From the NCBI GenBank assembly GCA_019677205.1, contig JAAMXY010001466.1:1-20730 (forward strand): a stretch of 20,730 nucleotides of DNA, given 5' to 3'. The position numbers were made by a program, and so were the translations under genes. The stretch comes from Pinguiococcus pyrenoidosus (Eukaryota > Sar > Pinguiophyceae > Pinguiochrysidales > Pinguiochrysidaceae). Below are positions 1-10,070 of this stretch, one piece after another. Within the stretch, counting starts at the first letter, position 1. Every line of letters starts with the position of its first letter. The notes below the pieces were generated by a model. The model was not told the origin of the DNA. It made no database searches and saw only the letters and a program-made list of their open reading frames with translations.

Positions 1-130
1 CCTATCTGGTCTGCGGTCCGCTCTGGGCGCGTCGGCGGTGGACTGGATCGGCACGTACGTGGGCGTCGCTGCGGTAGCAGCGGTGAACTTCTTCGACATG
101 AGCAATACGCTTGGCTTGAAGAGAGGGTAA
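1..130 (+). CDS. 3' end of an unknown protein, partial, possible membrane segment
   Basis: Reading from base 2, an open frame of 42 codons runs to a TAA at 128-130. The visible C-terminus is hydrophobic in the middle (WIGTYVGVAAVAAVNFF) and ends basic (LGLKRG), which would fit a last transmembrane segment with a short tail. The start and most of the protein lie left of the window, so the family cannot be named. The frame has the GC-rich third positions of the other genes here and stops sharply before AT-richer spacer sequence, which supports it being coding. It converges on the GST-fold gene that ends at 629. Confidence 0.5.
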   Translation, partial: LSGLRSALGASAVDWIGTYVGVAAVAAVNFFDMSNTLGLKRG

Positions 131-628
131 AAGGGGACGAGGCGGCCTATATCTTGTGAGCGTGCTTCACTCTAGTGAGGTTCTCAGAAGGAATTTGAGG
201 TATGGTATTATAGCGCGGTGATGGAAAGCCACTTCCATTCACCGTGGGAGGTGAAATTGGACCCTCCCGTCGAGAGATAGTAGAATAAGAACACCCTTCT
301 CAGGGCGTATGTAGCATTTGCGAGGTTGTTGTCGTAAGACTCGATTCTCTGGCGGACTCGTCGCAGCTGCTTTTGCTAGCGTCTGCGCCGCCGTTTGCGA
401 TCGTAGAAAGATTTAGGATTGGTATTTGCTTCGCTCCGCCTTGCTCTGATTCACGTTCATCATGCAAAGCTGTGCGTCAAATCACAAGTCATTTGACTTG
501 CTGCTGAAAGTTTCATTACCTCGGGCGACACGCGTCCAGTGATGTCGGCGAGGGAAATTTGCAATACCATGGTAATGCCAGACCTCTCGCAGGTCACGAA
601 TCTCCACTCCGGACCCTGCTCGTCGCCA
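131..628. other. spacer between convergent genes, with adjacent hairpins
   Basis: No convincing gene lies here. Two adjacent hairpins are visible. One has arms at 216-226 and 233-244 (11 pairs with a single bulged A). The next has arms at 246-251 and 263-268 (GGGAGG/CCTCCC). A near-perfect palindrome, CAAGTCA-TT-TGACTTG, lies at 485-500. The spacer should hold the 3' untranslated regions of both flanking genes. I found no match to U1, U2, U4, U5 or U6 snRNA core motifs or to a tRNA. Confidence 0.5.
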
Positions 629-1694
629 CTAGGCTTCCATCGCGCCCACTTCACCTGCCGGCAGTCTCATCGCAATCTGTTCATCTACGCTTCTGGGCAG
701 GAAAGTTTCTCCCTTTGGAATCCCAAGATCGTCGGTGAAACGCACACCACCGCATCTCTCGTTCATCATCGAGAAAAACTCTTCAATCTTCTCGCACTGT
801 GCCTCCTGGACGAGCCCCGGGTACGCTGGTCCGAGCCCCGACCCGGAGTCCCCAATCAGTCGACTGAGCATGCCGAACAGCCCGTAGTCCGCGCCGGTGG
901 GCTCGGAGGTGCCAAGCAGGAAGCCGTTGCTCCTCTCCAGTCGCGCATTCAGCTCCTTGAGGTGATTACGAAGGCTCTCGCGTACCGCCGCGCTGCCCCC
1001 GGCCAACGTCTCTTCGGGCAGGTACTTGACGATCTTGTCCATGATCTTCTTCTCGTAGCCCAGGTTCCGCAGGAGTGCCCTCGGCGCGCAGCAGCAGGGA
1101 CACAGGACCCGAAAGACGGCGGGGACGGCACTCTCCACCTCACCTTTCATGGACGACTCGAAGCCCTCGTCGTCGATCCAGCTCATGTACTGCACGTGCT
1201 GGTTGAACTCGGAGCCCAGGAAGGAGTCCAGCTCCTTGGCCTCCTCCGTGGGGTAGATGGGCGCACCCTCCACGAACTGGTGCAAGAACTCCAGGATCTT
1301 CTGGGAGTCCGGAATGAGCTTGTCGCCCCATCTGAGCACGGGAACGGTGGCTGGCGGCGCCAGGACACCGGGGTCGGCGAGGTACTGGTAGCGGAACGGG
1401 ATGCCTTTGTCCAGCATGTAGGCCGCCGCCTTCACGCAGAACTGGCTGGAGCGGACCACGAAGAGAACGATCACATCGGGCAGCTGCAAGAACGAGAAAA
1501 ACCGTCAGAGATAGGAAGACTTGGCGAGACATGAGCCTTGCACAGACCTCAACGTCAGCCTTCATGGCAGAGGCTTCCACCGCCTGCACCACCGGAGGCC
1601 CTGGAGTTGTTCCCCTCAGCAACGGGGCGTCCAGCTGGCTTCTGCGGAGGCGACCGATGGCTCTTCGGACGGGTGGGTGGCGAGCTCGGCGCAT
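629..1694 (-). CDS. glutathione S-transferase-fold protein with possible targeting leader
   Basis: Two exons, 1548-1694 and 629-1483, are joined across a 64-bp GT-AG intron in phase 0 and end at TAG. The thioredoxin-like N-terminal half carries an SSQFCVK motif where GSTs and glutaredoxins have their active site. A VPVL segment (the usual cis-proline) and a DSQKILEFL helix follow, as in GST_N domains. The rest is an all-helical GST_C-like half ending near residue 330. With the ATG at 1694 the protein is 333 residues and begins with about 40 Arg- and Ala-rich residues, like a mitochondrial or plastid leader. With the ATG at 1565 (MKADVE) it is 290 residues and starts directly at the domain. 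A polypyrimidine-CAG just before 1694 could also be a splice acceptor. Substrate is unknown. It shares a promoter region with the divergent pseudokinase gene. Confidence 0.8.
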
Positions 1695-1907
1695 CGCTGG
1701 GGGAAAAAAAGTGGAAGAGCGCACGCGTAGGTGGCAAGAACAAAAGAATGTGCTGCTATCTTCGCATGGAATGGCTACATAGGAATGGGATCGAGTTGCC
1801 TATTGGCCAACGTGATTGGCTGGGATGGAATGAATGCCTCTCACTCGGCCATTCTAGAACGTTCTAAAGAAATCGACGTTGCGCTTCGCCTTGACATGAT
1901 TGGATAG
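1695..1907. promoter_or_regulatory. shared divergent promoter with CCAAT boxes and a heat shock element
   Basis: This spacer separates the minus-strand GST-fold gene from the plus-strand pseudokinase gene. It holds ATTGGCCAA at 1802-1810 and a second inverted CCAAT box (ATTGG) at 1815-1819. A three-unit alternating heat shock element, TTC-ta-GAA-cg-TTC, lies at 1852-1864. All spacings match the nTTCnnGAAnnTTCn rule. Which of the two genes responds cannot be told from the sequence. Confidence 0.55.
1852..1864. promoter_or_regulatory. three-unit heat shock element
   Basis: The bases read TTC TA GAA CG TTC, the canonical binding site for a trimer of heat shock factor. It lies 44 bp before the first ATG of the pseudokinase gene (1908) and 158 bp before the ATG at 1694 of the divergent gene. 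Confidence 0.5.
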
Positions 1908-4900
1908 ATGCTGGACTTCAAAAAGAGTACCAGAAAGGTACCTGTTTCCATCTGTCACGAATCCTTCCGACACGCTGGACTCTGGCTCTCGGCCCTTCTG
2001 TTTCTTCGCCGCAGAGCGCAGAGCGCCACACAGGCGATTCTCATGTCTCGTACGCCTTCTCCCCAGTCTCACCTGCAGGCCAGAGGCTCGGGGCGTGCTG
2101 GTAGCAGTACCGAGAAGGCCTTGAAGTGCCGCCGTCGCCGCCATCCTGCAGGTCAAGCAGGGCGTCGAGGCAGCAAAAGCTGCTCCGGCAAGAAGCGACC
2201 GGAGCCCCGCCAGCGGGAATCGCGCCTGGGCGATGAAGCATGGCGTATTCCCCAGGCGGATCTAGAGATACTGGGAGGGAAGCAAGCTATGCTCGGTCGC
2301 GGTGCCTTTGGAGAGGTCAGGCTCGGATTGCTCCGAGGTCTCCCGGTCGCCGTCAAGCTTCTGCATGGCATGGACGGAGCGACTCTTCCTCCTCTTTCTC
2401 CTCTTGCTGATGGTGCTGCTGCTGATGGTGCTATTGCTGATGGTGCTATTGTTGCTACCGCAAACAAGACGGAGCACGAGGCTGGAGGGGGGTCAAGAGA
2501 CGCTGAAGTTGCGGGTGCCTCCAGATCAGCGGCGACTGCAGCGCTGAGTTCGAGGGCAGCCGAGCTCATGCAGGGAGTCAAGCTCTTGTCTAGGCTACGG
2601 CATCCAAACCTGCTGCTCCCCCTGGGTGTCTCCATGTGCGAGGCGCCCTTTGAGCACATCCCGAAAGCAACTGTGATGGAGCTCATGCCGTGCTCACTGC
2701 ACGGCATTCTCCATGAACATGGCGGCTCCGGCTTGAAGCTGAACTTTGGTGACGTTCTTCAGATCGCCAGTGGAATGGCGGCGGCGCTGCGATTTCTGCA
2801 TGAACAGAGCCCGCCGATCGTCCACGGGCGCATCAAGGCGAAGAACGTTCTGGTCAAGGGGCACCGCGTGTGCCTCAGCGACCTTGGCCAGGCTCGGGCC
2901 GTCAGCTATCCAAGCGAAGTCGCGACGGAAAACGGAAACGGAAACGGAAGCGGAAGCGGAAGCGGAAACGTTTTGGATGGCAGCGGAGAGAATCGCGGCG
3001 GGGCTGCCAAACTTGCAAACGCGTCGGGTGAGCTCTTTCGTTGTGCTCCCGAGATGATTACGGCGAACCTAGCTCCGACGATGGACATCTTCAGCACAGG
3101 AGTGCTCATCCTGGAATGTTGCACTTCAGAGATTCCAAGCGTCGAAGCCAGAGAAGCACAGCTTCATCACGCCATTAAGCGCTTCCCGGTACTAAGAGGT
3201 ATTCTGTCATCTTGCCTCAACTCACAGCCACGCCTCCGACCGACAGCGGCCGAGCTGTGCTCCAAGGTTGCGGATCTCTTGGCTACTGGAGAACGGGACT
3301 CCCCACTCACCAATCATAAGTTCTGCCACCTTGGCATCTTGGAGAGGAGATGGGTCGAAGCTGAGGTGGAGTCCCGTACTGCAGACTTAGTTGCCAAGCA
3401 CACGTCCCTGTCTCGCCTACTCGCCGCGGAGCGAGGGCGCTGGCAGCAAGAGGCGACGAAGTGTGACGAGGCGGAGGCTCGAGAGAAGGAGCTCATGTCG
3501 AAGCTCCAGATCCTCAAGGAAGCGCAGCGCCAGGCTGTACAACGAGCTGCCGAGGCCCAGAGCGCCATGGATCATGCTCAAAGACAAAGAGCTGAGGCAG
3601 AGCAGCAATGCATCAAAGTCCAGAACCAGAACGATGAGCTGGCCGCTGGGCTGAAAGAGCGGGACGCAGGCGTGCAGAAGCTCCAGAAGCAGATCTGCGC
3701 GTTGGAGCGGAAGGTGCACCATGTCCAGAAGTCTTTCGGAGACGCCGCCGACTCCAAAGTCAAAGCGGAAGAACAAATGAAGGCTCACGCGGCTGGAGCC
3801 CAGCGCCTCTCCGACGCCCTGAAGGCCGCGAGAGACCAAATCCACCAACTGCAGGTCTTCAACCACGAGACCGAGGAACGAGTTGCTCAGTCTCTCCGTC
3901 GCTGGGAAATGGAGAAGGCGGATCGCCTTAAGCTTTACTTCAAGCTCCAAGCCGCCAAGCGACAGATCGCCTCCACGGAAGATGAGCGCCGCGAAGCTGT
4001 TGCGGAGCTCCACAGAGAACGTGAGAAGCTGAAGGCCTACGGCGACCTCCCACCGGCAGATGTCCTCTCGCGAGAGCTGGGGGGCTTGCGCCACCAGGTC
4101 GAGGCGCTCGAGCGCCAGACCTCCGTTCTCACGCAAGCGAAGGAGCGACTAGAGGCTGAAGTCCAGACTCGGCAAAGCCACGTCGAAGAACAGTCGAGAG
4201 AGCTCGACGCGCTGCGGCACAATGGTGAGAAGGAGCGGAGGAAGGTGGCTGAGCTAGAGGAGCTTCTCGCATCCACGCGAAAGAACGTAGAAGCCAAAGT
4301 GGTGGAACGAACGGCAGCCTTGTCTTCCGAAGCGGCGCAGGCGGCGTTCGAGGCAAGGAGGGCAAAGCAGACCGCCGAGCGGGCAATGAGGAAGCACGCT
4401 GAGCTGCAGGCGCTCTTCGTGGAGCAAGCCCGCCACAATCATGCTGTGCGCTCAAATGCCTGGAACGAAAATCAAGACAACGTGCTGAGACAGCAAACCA
4501 TAGCGCCGGAGGAGACGAAGGGCGACGCCAGTTCTAACCTCGACACCAACCCTGCTTCGTTTTCCGACTCCGAGACCGCCGCAGAGAAGGCACGTCTATT
4601 GGTCGTCGAAGCGGAGGTAAGAGCGGTAGCATCGCCGCCGTGTATGAAGTGACTCTCTCTCTTTCTTTCACACACAGTCTTAGACGCTTGTTTTACTGCG
4701 CCAGGAGCGGAACGGTTCGCAGGGAATCGTGCAGCTGCTCAAAGACAGCTGCAAAGCTACTGGGGAGCCAGAGAGTCATCCGCCGCCGTCGGCAGGCTGC
4801 AATGCTGATGCACAGGAGGAGGCTAGCGACAACGCGGCAGCATTCTCGCTGGACCTGCAGCATGCAGCTTTGCAGGTGCTTCTGTCGCGGCATAGTCAGG

Positions 4901-5661
4901 GCTTGCGCCAAAGGGAAGCTCTGGGCGAGGGCGGACTCTTCGATGCGCTGCCAAATGCGCTTCGGCTGTTCGGAGAGCGCGACTCGGAGAGACTGGTGGT
5001 CGTCGTCAAGGTCGTGTCAGGCGTCGTCTGCAAAAGCGATGCCAACCGAAACCGCGCGCGGACCTCGGGGCTTTGCCACATCCTGCCACAGGTCCTTCGC
5101 GCGCACATCGATGGCCAGCGATCCGATCCGCAGGCAGAGCTGCTCGCCGCCACCTGCACGTGCTTGACCAACTTGTCTCACAACTCCGACCCGAATCGAC
5201 GCGCACTGTGCGACGCCGGCGCGATCGACGTCGTTTTGGACGCCATGGAGATTCTGCCACTCTCGCCTGAGGTGCAACGAAGCGCGTGCTGGGCGCTCCT
5301 AACCCTCGCCGCCACAGAAGAAGTCGCAAGGGAGATCGCCGCCGCCGGAGGCATCGGAGCGATCGTCGCGGCTTTTCTGAACATTCCGACGGACGAGGAC
5401 GTCGCGCGTTTCGGTACCTGGGCGCTGCTGAACGTCCTGCTGGACCAGACAGATGCTGGCGTCTTGAGTTTGGCACGGAGAGAGGGCCTCGCCACCATCA
5501 TGAAGTCGCATCAGACGCGGTATGCGCTCCGCAAGGACATCGCGGACAAGGCGGCCGCAGTCTTGCTGCTGCTGCGGAGAGGCGACGAGGCGCAGCAGCC
5601 TCCGCGATGGCCACGAAGACCGCGCGAGAGCGCTGCAGCGCCGCACAATCACCAAAAGTGA
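1908..5661 (+). CDS. TKL-like pseudokinase with coiled coil and armadillo-type repeats
   Basis: Two exons, 1908-4616 and 4705-5661, are joined by an 88-bp phase-0 GT-AG intron, giving 1221 residues (1176 if the ATG at 2043 is used). Residues about 125-460 form a protein kinase fold: glycine loop LGRGAFGEV, VAVK lysine (about 150), AxxMEL hinge region, DLG (about 325), CAPE and the F-helix DIFSTG. The catalytic loop reads HGRIKAKN instead of HRDLKxxN, so the catalytic Asp is replaced. The kinase fold is interrupted by an Ala-Asp repeat insert (about 165-180) and a Gly-Asn/Gly-Ser run (about 341-354). Residues about 480-860 are a long Glu/Lys/Gln-rich coiled coil. The second exon encodes helical repeats like armadillo/HEAT (for example GAIDVVLDAM and GGIGAIVAAF). 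It is probably a scaffold rather than an active kinase. An AATAAA lies 120 bp after the stop. Confidence 0.85.
2406..2450 (+). repeat. 15-bp tandem repeat, three units, inside the kinase coding region
   Basis: Three units of GCTGATGGTGCTnnT (2406-2420, 2421-2435, 2436-2450) encode ADGAA, ADGAI and ADGAI. They lie in a loop between the VAVK strand and the C-helix of the pseudokinase, so length change here would stay in frame. Confidence 0.85.
2934..2969 (+). repeat. hexanucleotide repeat (GGAAAC/GGAAGC), six units, in coding sequence
   Basis: Six 6-bp units in the order AAC, AAC, AGC, AGC, AGC, AAC encode alternating Gly-Asn and Gly-Ser. They sit in the activation-loop insert of the pseudokinase, between DLG and CAPE, and form a flexible linker. 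Confidence 0.85.
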
Positions 5662-6010
5662 CACAGCAGCTTACTACTAGTAGCCCTATAGCCGCGACGC
5701 CCTTCTGTTGCGGCCTTCGGTTGGAACCGAACCGATTGGATCCCGCGTTTCCAACGGTCGTGCCCAAGCCGTTAAGACAAAATAAACATTGTAAACCATG
5801 ATTATATTTACTATATATCTTCAGGTACACTAGGATTAACGCACCGAAGACACGGTTTCCCGCCAAATCCGTTCGAAGAACGATCCACGTCCGGCGACGC
5901 GTACTGCAACTCCAAAATCGCTCTGTTTGCGGACAGCCACCTCACCGTGCGCAGCGGAGTTGTAAGTTGTGATTTGTGAGAGCTGAGGTGTGAGCTGCGA
6001 GAACATCCTC
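5662..6010 (+). promoter_or_regulatory. spacer between two plus-strand genes: poly(A) signal, AT-rich core, E2F-like site
   Basis: The first part should be the 3' untranslated region of the pseudokinase gene, with AATAAA at 5781-5786. An AT-rich stretch at about 5800-5820 (TATATTTACTATATAT) and TTTCCCGCCAAA at 5856-5867 follow. These would sit in the promoter of the coiled-coil gene starting at 6011. No further gene is visible. Confidence 0.45.
5781..5786 (+). terminator. possible polyadenylation signal AATAAA
   Basis: AATAAA lies 120 bp after the stop of the pseudokinase gene and is followed by TTGTAAA. I noticed no equally clear copy after the other genes, so this may not be the usual signal in this genome. 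Confidence 0.35.
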
Positions 6011-7000
6011 ATGGAAGCCCCGCGGGAGATTTGTCTGTCGGACGCGGCGACGTCGCCAATTGCTTTGGAGAGCAAGCGAGTCCCTGGCGAAGCCACGAAA
6101 TTTCAAACGCCGCCGGCAGTCTCTCTTGCTGTCTCGCCCCCAGACAGTCGCGCGGGTATCGAGAAGGCTACCGCACGCAAGCGAAGTCGTCTGGATCCGC
6201 GGGCAGAGGCTGTGCTGTTCTGCACGGACTTTCGCGCAAAGCTCGCGAAGCTCTTGAGCAGTCAGAGCGCACCAAGCGTCGACGCCCACAACGGACGGGC
6301 GGGAAGCGTGCTCTCCAATCAAGAGCAGGAAAGACAGCAGAGCGCGTTGTCGGGTCTGAAGAGCGAGGTCCATGCGGCGACGGAAACGCAGCTGGAGCTG
6401 CGGCACGAGCTCGCCAGAACTCGTGAAGACAACGCGGAACTTCTCGAGACCGTCAGCTCCCTGCAAAAGAAGCTGCAGCACCTAGAGAACGAGCTGGACT
6501 CCATAAAGCTGGATTCTGCTCACGCGAGACACGATCTGGAAGTCGAGAAGGAGACCGCGAAGGGGTACCTTCGTCTGATTGAGAAGCACGAGGCTTCGAG
6601 GGTACAGAGATCTGAGCAAGAAGATGCGCTCAAGCATGCTCTGCGGATACTCAAGACGAATACCGATCGCATCTCCGAAGGAGATGTCAAGCTTTGCGAG
6701 TACTTTGACACGTGGAAGAGAGAACGAGCCGAAATTCGGCAGGAGATCGACGCCGTTTCTGCGCAGAATCGCCAACTGCAGTGGTACAACGACGCCATGC
6801 AGAGCGCGACATGCGCTGCCACAGAGCAAATGAGAGGACTTAGGAAGCAAGTGGAGATGCTCAACGAAAGAGTCGTCAGGCTCTCCGACGAGAACGCGCA
6901 TCTGCACGAGAAGAATCTTCGCATGCTGGACACGTTGCAAGAACATATGTCCGACAAAGTTGCGCAGCTCTTTGTAGCAGAGGTGTCCGACGCATGCTGA
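6011..7000 (+). CDS. coiled-coil protein of unknown function
   Basis: This is a single open frame of 329 residues from ATG 6011 to TGA 6998-7000. I chose 6011 because the upstream in-frame codon at 5990 is GTG. Residues 1-110 are low in predicted order, with a basic patch near residue 57 (RKRSRLDPR). From about residue 110 to 320 the sequence is almost continuous coiled coil, rich in Glu, Lys, Gln and Leu (such as LRHELARTREDNAELLETV). No catalytic motif or known domain is recognisable. A structural or cytoskeletal role is the obvious guess, without proof. The gene ends only 35 bp from the stop of the convergent SPX-EXS gene. It has an E2F-like TTTCCCGC 148 bp before its start. Confidence 0.75.
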   Translation: MEAPREICLSDAATSPIALESKRVPGEATKFQTPPAVSLAVSPPDSRAGIEKATARKRSRLDPRAEAVLFCTDFRAKLAKLLSSQSAPSVDAHNGRAGSVLSNQEQERQQSALSGLKSEVHAATETQLELRHELARTREDNAELLETVSSLQKKLQHLENELDSIKLDSAHARHDLEVEKETAKGYLRLIEKHEASRVQRSEQEDALKHALRILKTNTDRISEGDVKLCEYFDTWKRERAEIRQEIDAVSAQNRQLQWYNDAMQSATCAATEQMRGLRKQVEMLNERVVRLSDENAHLHEKNLRMLDTLQEHMSDKVAQLFVAEVSDAC

Positions 7001-7035
7001 AGACCTCGCAGCGAAGCATTCAAGCCTTTCGTCAT

Positions 7036-9480
7036 CTACTCCTTCGTGCATGCGGCCAATATCGCGATCGCCACGACCAGCGCTCCAAACAGGATGGACT
7101 CGACGAGAGACTTCGCTCTGCGCGCGTCCTTGAACACATCTTCCGGCATCGTGGCGAAGGTGTGGCTCTTCACAACTTCGCCGACCGTGTCAAAGCCGTC
7201 CTCACCCACCTTGTGCACCGCAAGCTTCAAGTGCTCATGCTCGAGTCGGAAGAGGGCCCACATACTTCGTCGCCCGATCTCCAAGACCGCAAAGAGCGGG
7301 TTCAGATACTCCTGGAGCTTCACTCCAAACGGATCGCCCTTGTCCGTCGGAATCAGGGAGAGCGTCCACGTCATGCGCAACAGCAGGTCAACGTGCATAG
7401 CGGAATAGTAAAGGATGCGCAGCCGCGGGTTGGTCGGGGCGGCGTACATCAGCCTTTCGCGCAGGAGCCCGGACTGGCGCTTCGGAAGCGGCCGCCTTCC
7501 CTCCGGAGCTTCGTCTAGAAACTGCAGCAGGCCCCAATCCATTCGCAGATCCCAAAAGAATTGATACAATGACGCGGACAGGAAGAGGATGAGCCATACC
7601 GATTGAAGGATCCCTGAGGCGCCGGAGCTCCACGACGGATGGAAGATGCCGAACAACGACACACTCTGCGCCAGCGCGTACTTGAAGGCATTTGCCAAGT
7701 ACGGCCAGCGCTTTCCACTCCGTCCGTACTGGTGCAGGCACTGCATACATCGCCACCAGAGCGGCAAGACGCTGATGATGGGGATGGCCACCGCCGCCGT
7801 AAACGAGCCTGATCTGCAGCTCGGCGAGTCGGGCCCGCTCTGGCTCGCGTCGGGTGCTCGAAAGTCGCCGGAAATGATGAAGCATGCGGACAGGGCGAGG
7901 TCGGTCCAGACGCGGACCATACTCGTGATCACATCCGCCACGAACGTATGCTGAAACAGCACCTCGGAGAATGGGGACAGCAAGACGCTTCCAATGGTGA
8001 CGATCAGCGTGCGGCGCTGATACCAGGGGAACAGCTGCCGCCAAGCCAGGAAAGCCACCAAGACGGCGGGCAGCACCCAGTGCTCTAGGTCATCGGCGAA
8101 GCCGGTGTCCTGGCGGACCACCTTGAAGTACAGGACCAGGTTCGCTCCGTAGAAGATCGTCGACAGGGACGCTTCGTCGAAGACCTCGTGGTAGTTCATG
8201 GCGAAGTTCCTGTCCAATCCCATGATGTCCACCCAGTTCACTCCGACGCGGCCCCAGATGTACGTCAGCGCTCCCCAGCACCAGAGAAGCAGAATCATCT
8301 CGCCGCATGCCCTGTAGAGGTGCCAGAGAGGATCCTTGAAGAGATTGTACGCCGAGGGATGCCGCTCGTCCGTGCTGTCCACAATCACGTCCCAAATGAA
8401 CCACACGATGAAGCCGCAGCCGACTCCGGTGCGCCACCCCAGATGAAAGACATCGAAGCCTCGGAGGTGCACCTTCTCGAGGCTTAGCAGCGCCCGCGCT
8501 ACCCCGACGTCCCCTTCCCCAAACGCCTCCGCGTAGCTCTGCTCGATCTCGGCCTGCATCTCATGGAGGTTTCGACGCTGCACAAACTCCAGATCGCCGA
8601 CCCACTGCAGCATTTGGGCTTTGATGGGTGCCGCTGGGAACAGGTGATCGTGGCGCTTGAGTATCTTCGCCGTCGCGGCGTAGTTGAGCGAGGCGAATCT
8701 ATCCAGGTCGCGGCATCGCTTGTGCAGACTGTACATCGCATGCTGCAGAGACCTCTCCTGCCGGGAGAAGTCCTTGCACTCGGAACTCACTGCATTCGCG
8801 AGGTCATGGAAAGTCTCAGCAGCGGCACTGTGCGCGCTGGGACTGATGCAGCGCCTCTCTCGCGCGCTCTGCGCGGTTCCAAAGTGCACGTCCAGAAGCC
8901 CTCTCTGGAGCTCCAACCGCGCATCGCATTGGTGAAGCTTCCACAGATAGAAGCGATTCACTTTCTGCACCTCTTGTCGCAGCTTGTGCGCAAACTTGGG
9001 GTGCTTCTCCTTGGAGATCAGCGGCGTCTGCTCCGAAGCGGGGACCTCCTCCTGGCCATTCGGCGCGGACAAGCACTCCAGCTCCGACTCCTCAGCGGCG
9101 TCCTCACCTTGCGCAGACGTGAAAGTATCTACCATACCAAGCGAAGCCAACAGTGGTTAGCGCATCGGCGGCGAAGGAATTTGCGCCAACCAACTTGTGT
9201 GCGCGAGGAATCATCGGTCGCTTTCAGCTTCGGAATGCGAGATCCGCACTTACGGAAGTTGCGGAGGCTCGGAGGTGGACCCGACAACTCTTCGTTCAGC
9301 GCTTCTCCCAGACCCTATACGTGAGAGGTGTCCACCGCGATGCTCAGATCGGAGAGGTCCGGCGTCGCAGCGCGTCTTGTGGCCTGGCGATGGCGTTTGG
9401 ATACCCACCTCGTAGTCCAGGTACTCCTTGGACCAGCGCGCCTTCCGATGGGCACGCAGGACATCTGCGAAGCCTCCCAT
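7036..9480 (-). CDS. SPX-EXS domain phosphate exporter homologue (XPR1/PHO1 family)
   Basis: Three exons give about 734 residues: 9409-9480, 9254-9314 and about 7036-9107. The first begins MGGFADVLRAHRKARWSKEY, matching the start of SPX domains. The second continues with GLGEALNEEL. The third carries the rest of SPX, including KVNRFYLWK and LNYAATAKILKRHD. The latter corresponds to the lysine-rich helix that binds inositol pyrophosphates in XPR1-type proteins. Several hydrophobic segments and the EXS domain follow, with FRLEHEHL near the end, the conserved RxENEHL element. The family exports inorganic phosphate across plasma or Golgi membranes. Donors at 9408 (GAG|GTGGGT) and 9253 (TTCC|GTAAGT) are good. 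The last acceptor is uncertain: CAAG at 9108 is used here, but GGTAG about 18 bp upstream keeps the same frame. The C-terminus ends in a hydrophobic stretch. Confidence 0.9.
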
Positions 9481-10070
9481 GCTCCACAGAGGCAAGAGCC
9501 TCTGAAGCACTCTTGAGCCACGGAAGCTGCGCGCGAGAAGCTTCCGCCGATGTTTTGGGAGGAGATGGAAATGGATTTGCGTCGGACAGAGAACAGGATA
9601 GCAAACAAACAAAAATGGCGGGAAACGCGAAAGCCGATATTTCGCTGTGGCATGGGCAAATACCATAAACATCCTTGAAGACGGAACGCCGCTGCCGTCC
9701 TTCGTCTGCGGATGAATCAGGAATGGAGCGAAGACAATCAGGGGATCCTTCGCGAGCGTGCGGTAGAGACAGGACACAAGCCGAAGCTTCATGCGGGCCG
9801 CTCCTCGGTTCTTGGGCAAGGAAACTAAGAGATGCGGAGGCAGCTTCTCTGCGTGGGGGGGGTGGAGAAATGAAGCTGATGATGAGAATGGGATCGTTCG
9901 CGGAGACACTTTGGGATGAGCGGAGAAGCTCCCGCTTTGCAGAGCAGCGTCTGTATTCCCATTCGTCGTCCCAGGCCTAGTACGCGGTGATACGATAAGC
10001 TTCTTCCTACGCGCGGTGGTCACTCCTACCCATTGCCCAAATCGGTTCGTAAAATCGGCTCCGCACTGGC
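9481..10070 (-). promoter_or_regulatory. spacer: promoter of the SPX-EXS gene and 3' region of the R-SNARE gene
   Basis: No gene is supported in these 590 bp; the open frames are short or cover real exons on the other strand. GGCGGGAAA at 9617-9625 (TTTCCCGCC on the coding strand of the SPX-EXS gene) lies 138 bp before its ATG. A G-run at about 9855-9862 stands out. I saw no clear TATA box. Confidence 0.4.

Noticed and set aside
131-628. Spliceosomal snRNA or RNase P RNA in the first spacer
   Set aside because: The hairpins are real, but none of the core motifs of these RNAs could be matched.
539-1534. 331-codon open frame on the plus strand opposite the GST-fold gene
   Set aside because: It is a mirror of the GC-rich codons of the real gene, contains no domain, and crosses the intron of the minus-strand gene.
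3417-4136. 239-codon minus-strand open frame opposite the coiled coil
   Set aside because: Leu-rich shadow of Glu/Lys/Gln codons on the plus strand; no independent signal.
8563-9324. 253-codon plus-strand open frame opposite the SPX region
   Set aside because: It overlaps two well-supported SPX exons on the other strand and has no recognisable motif.
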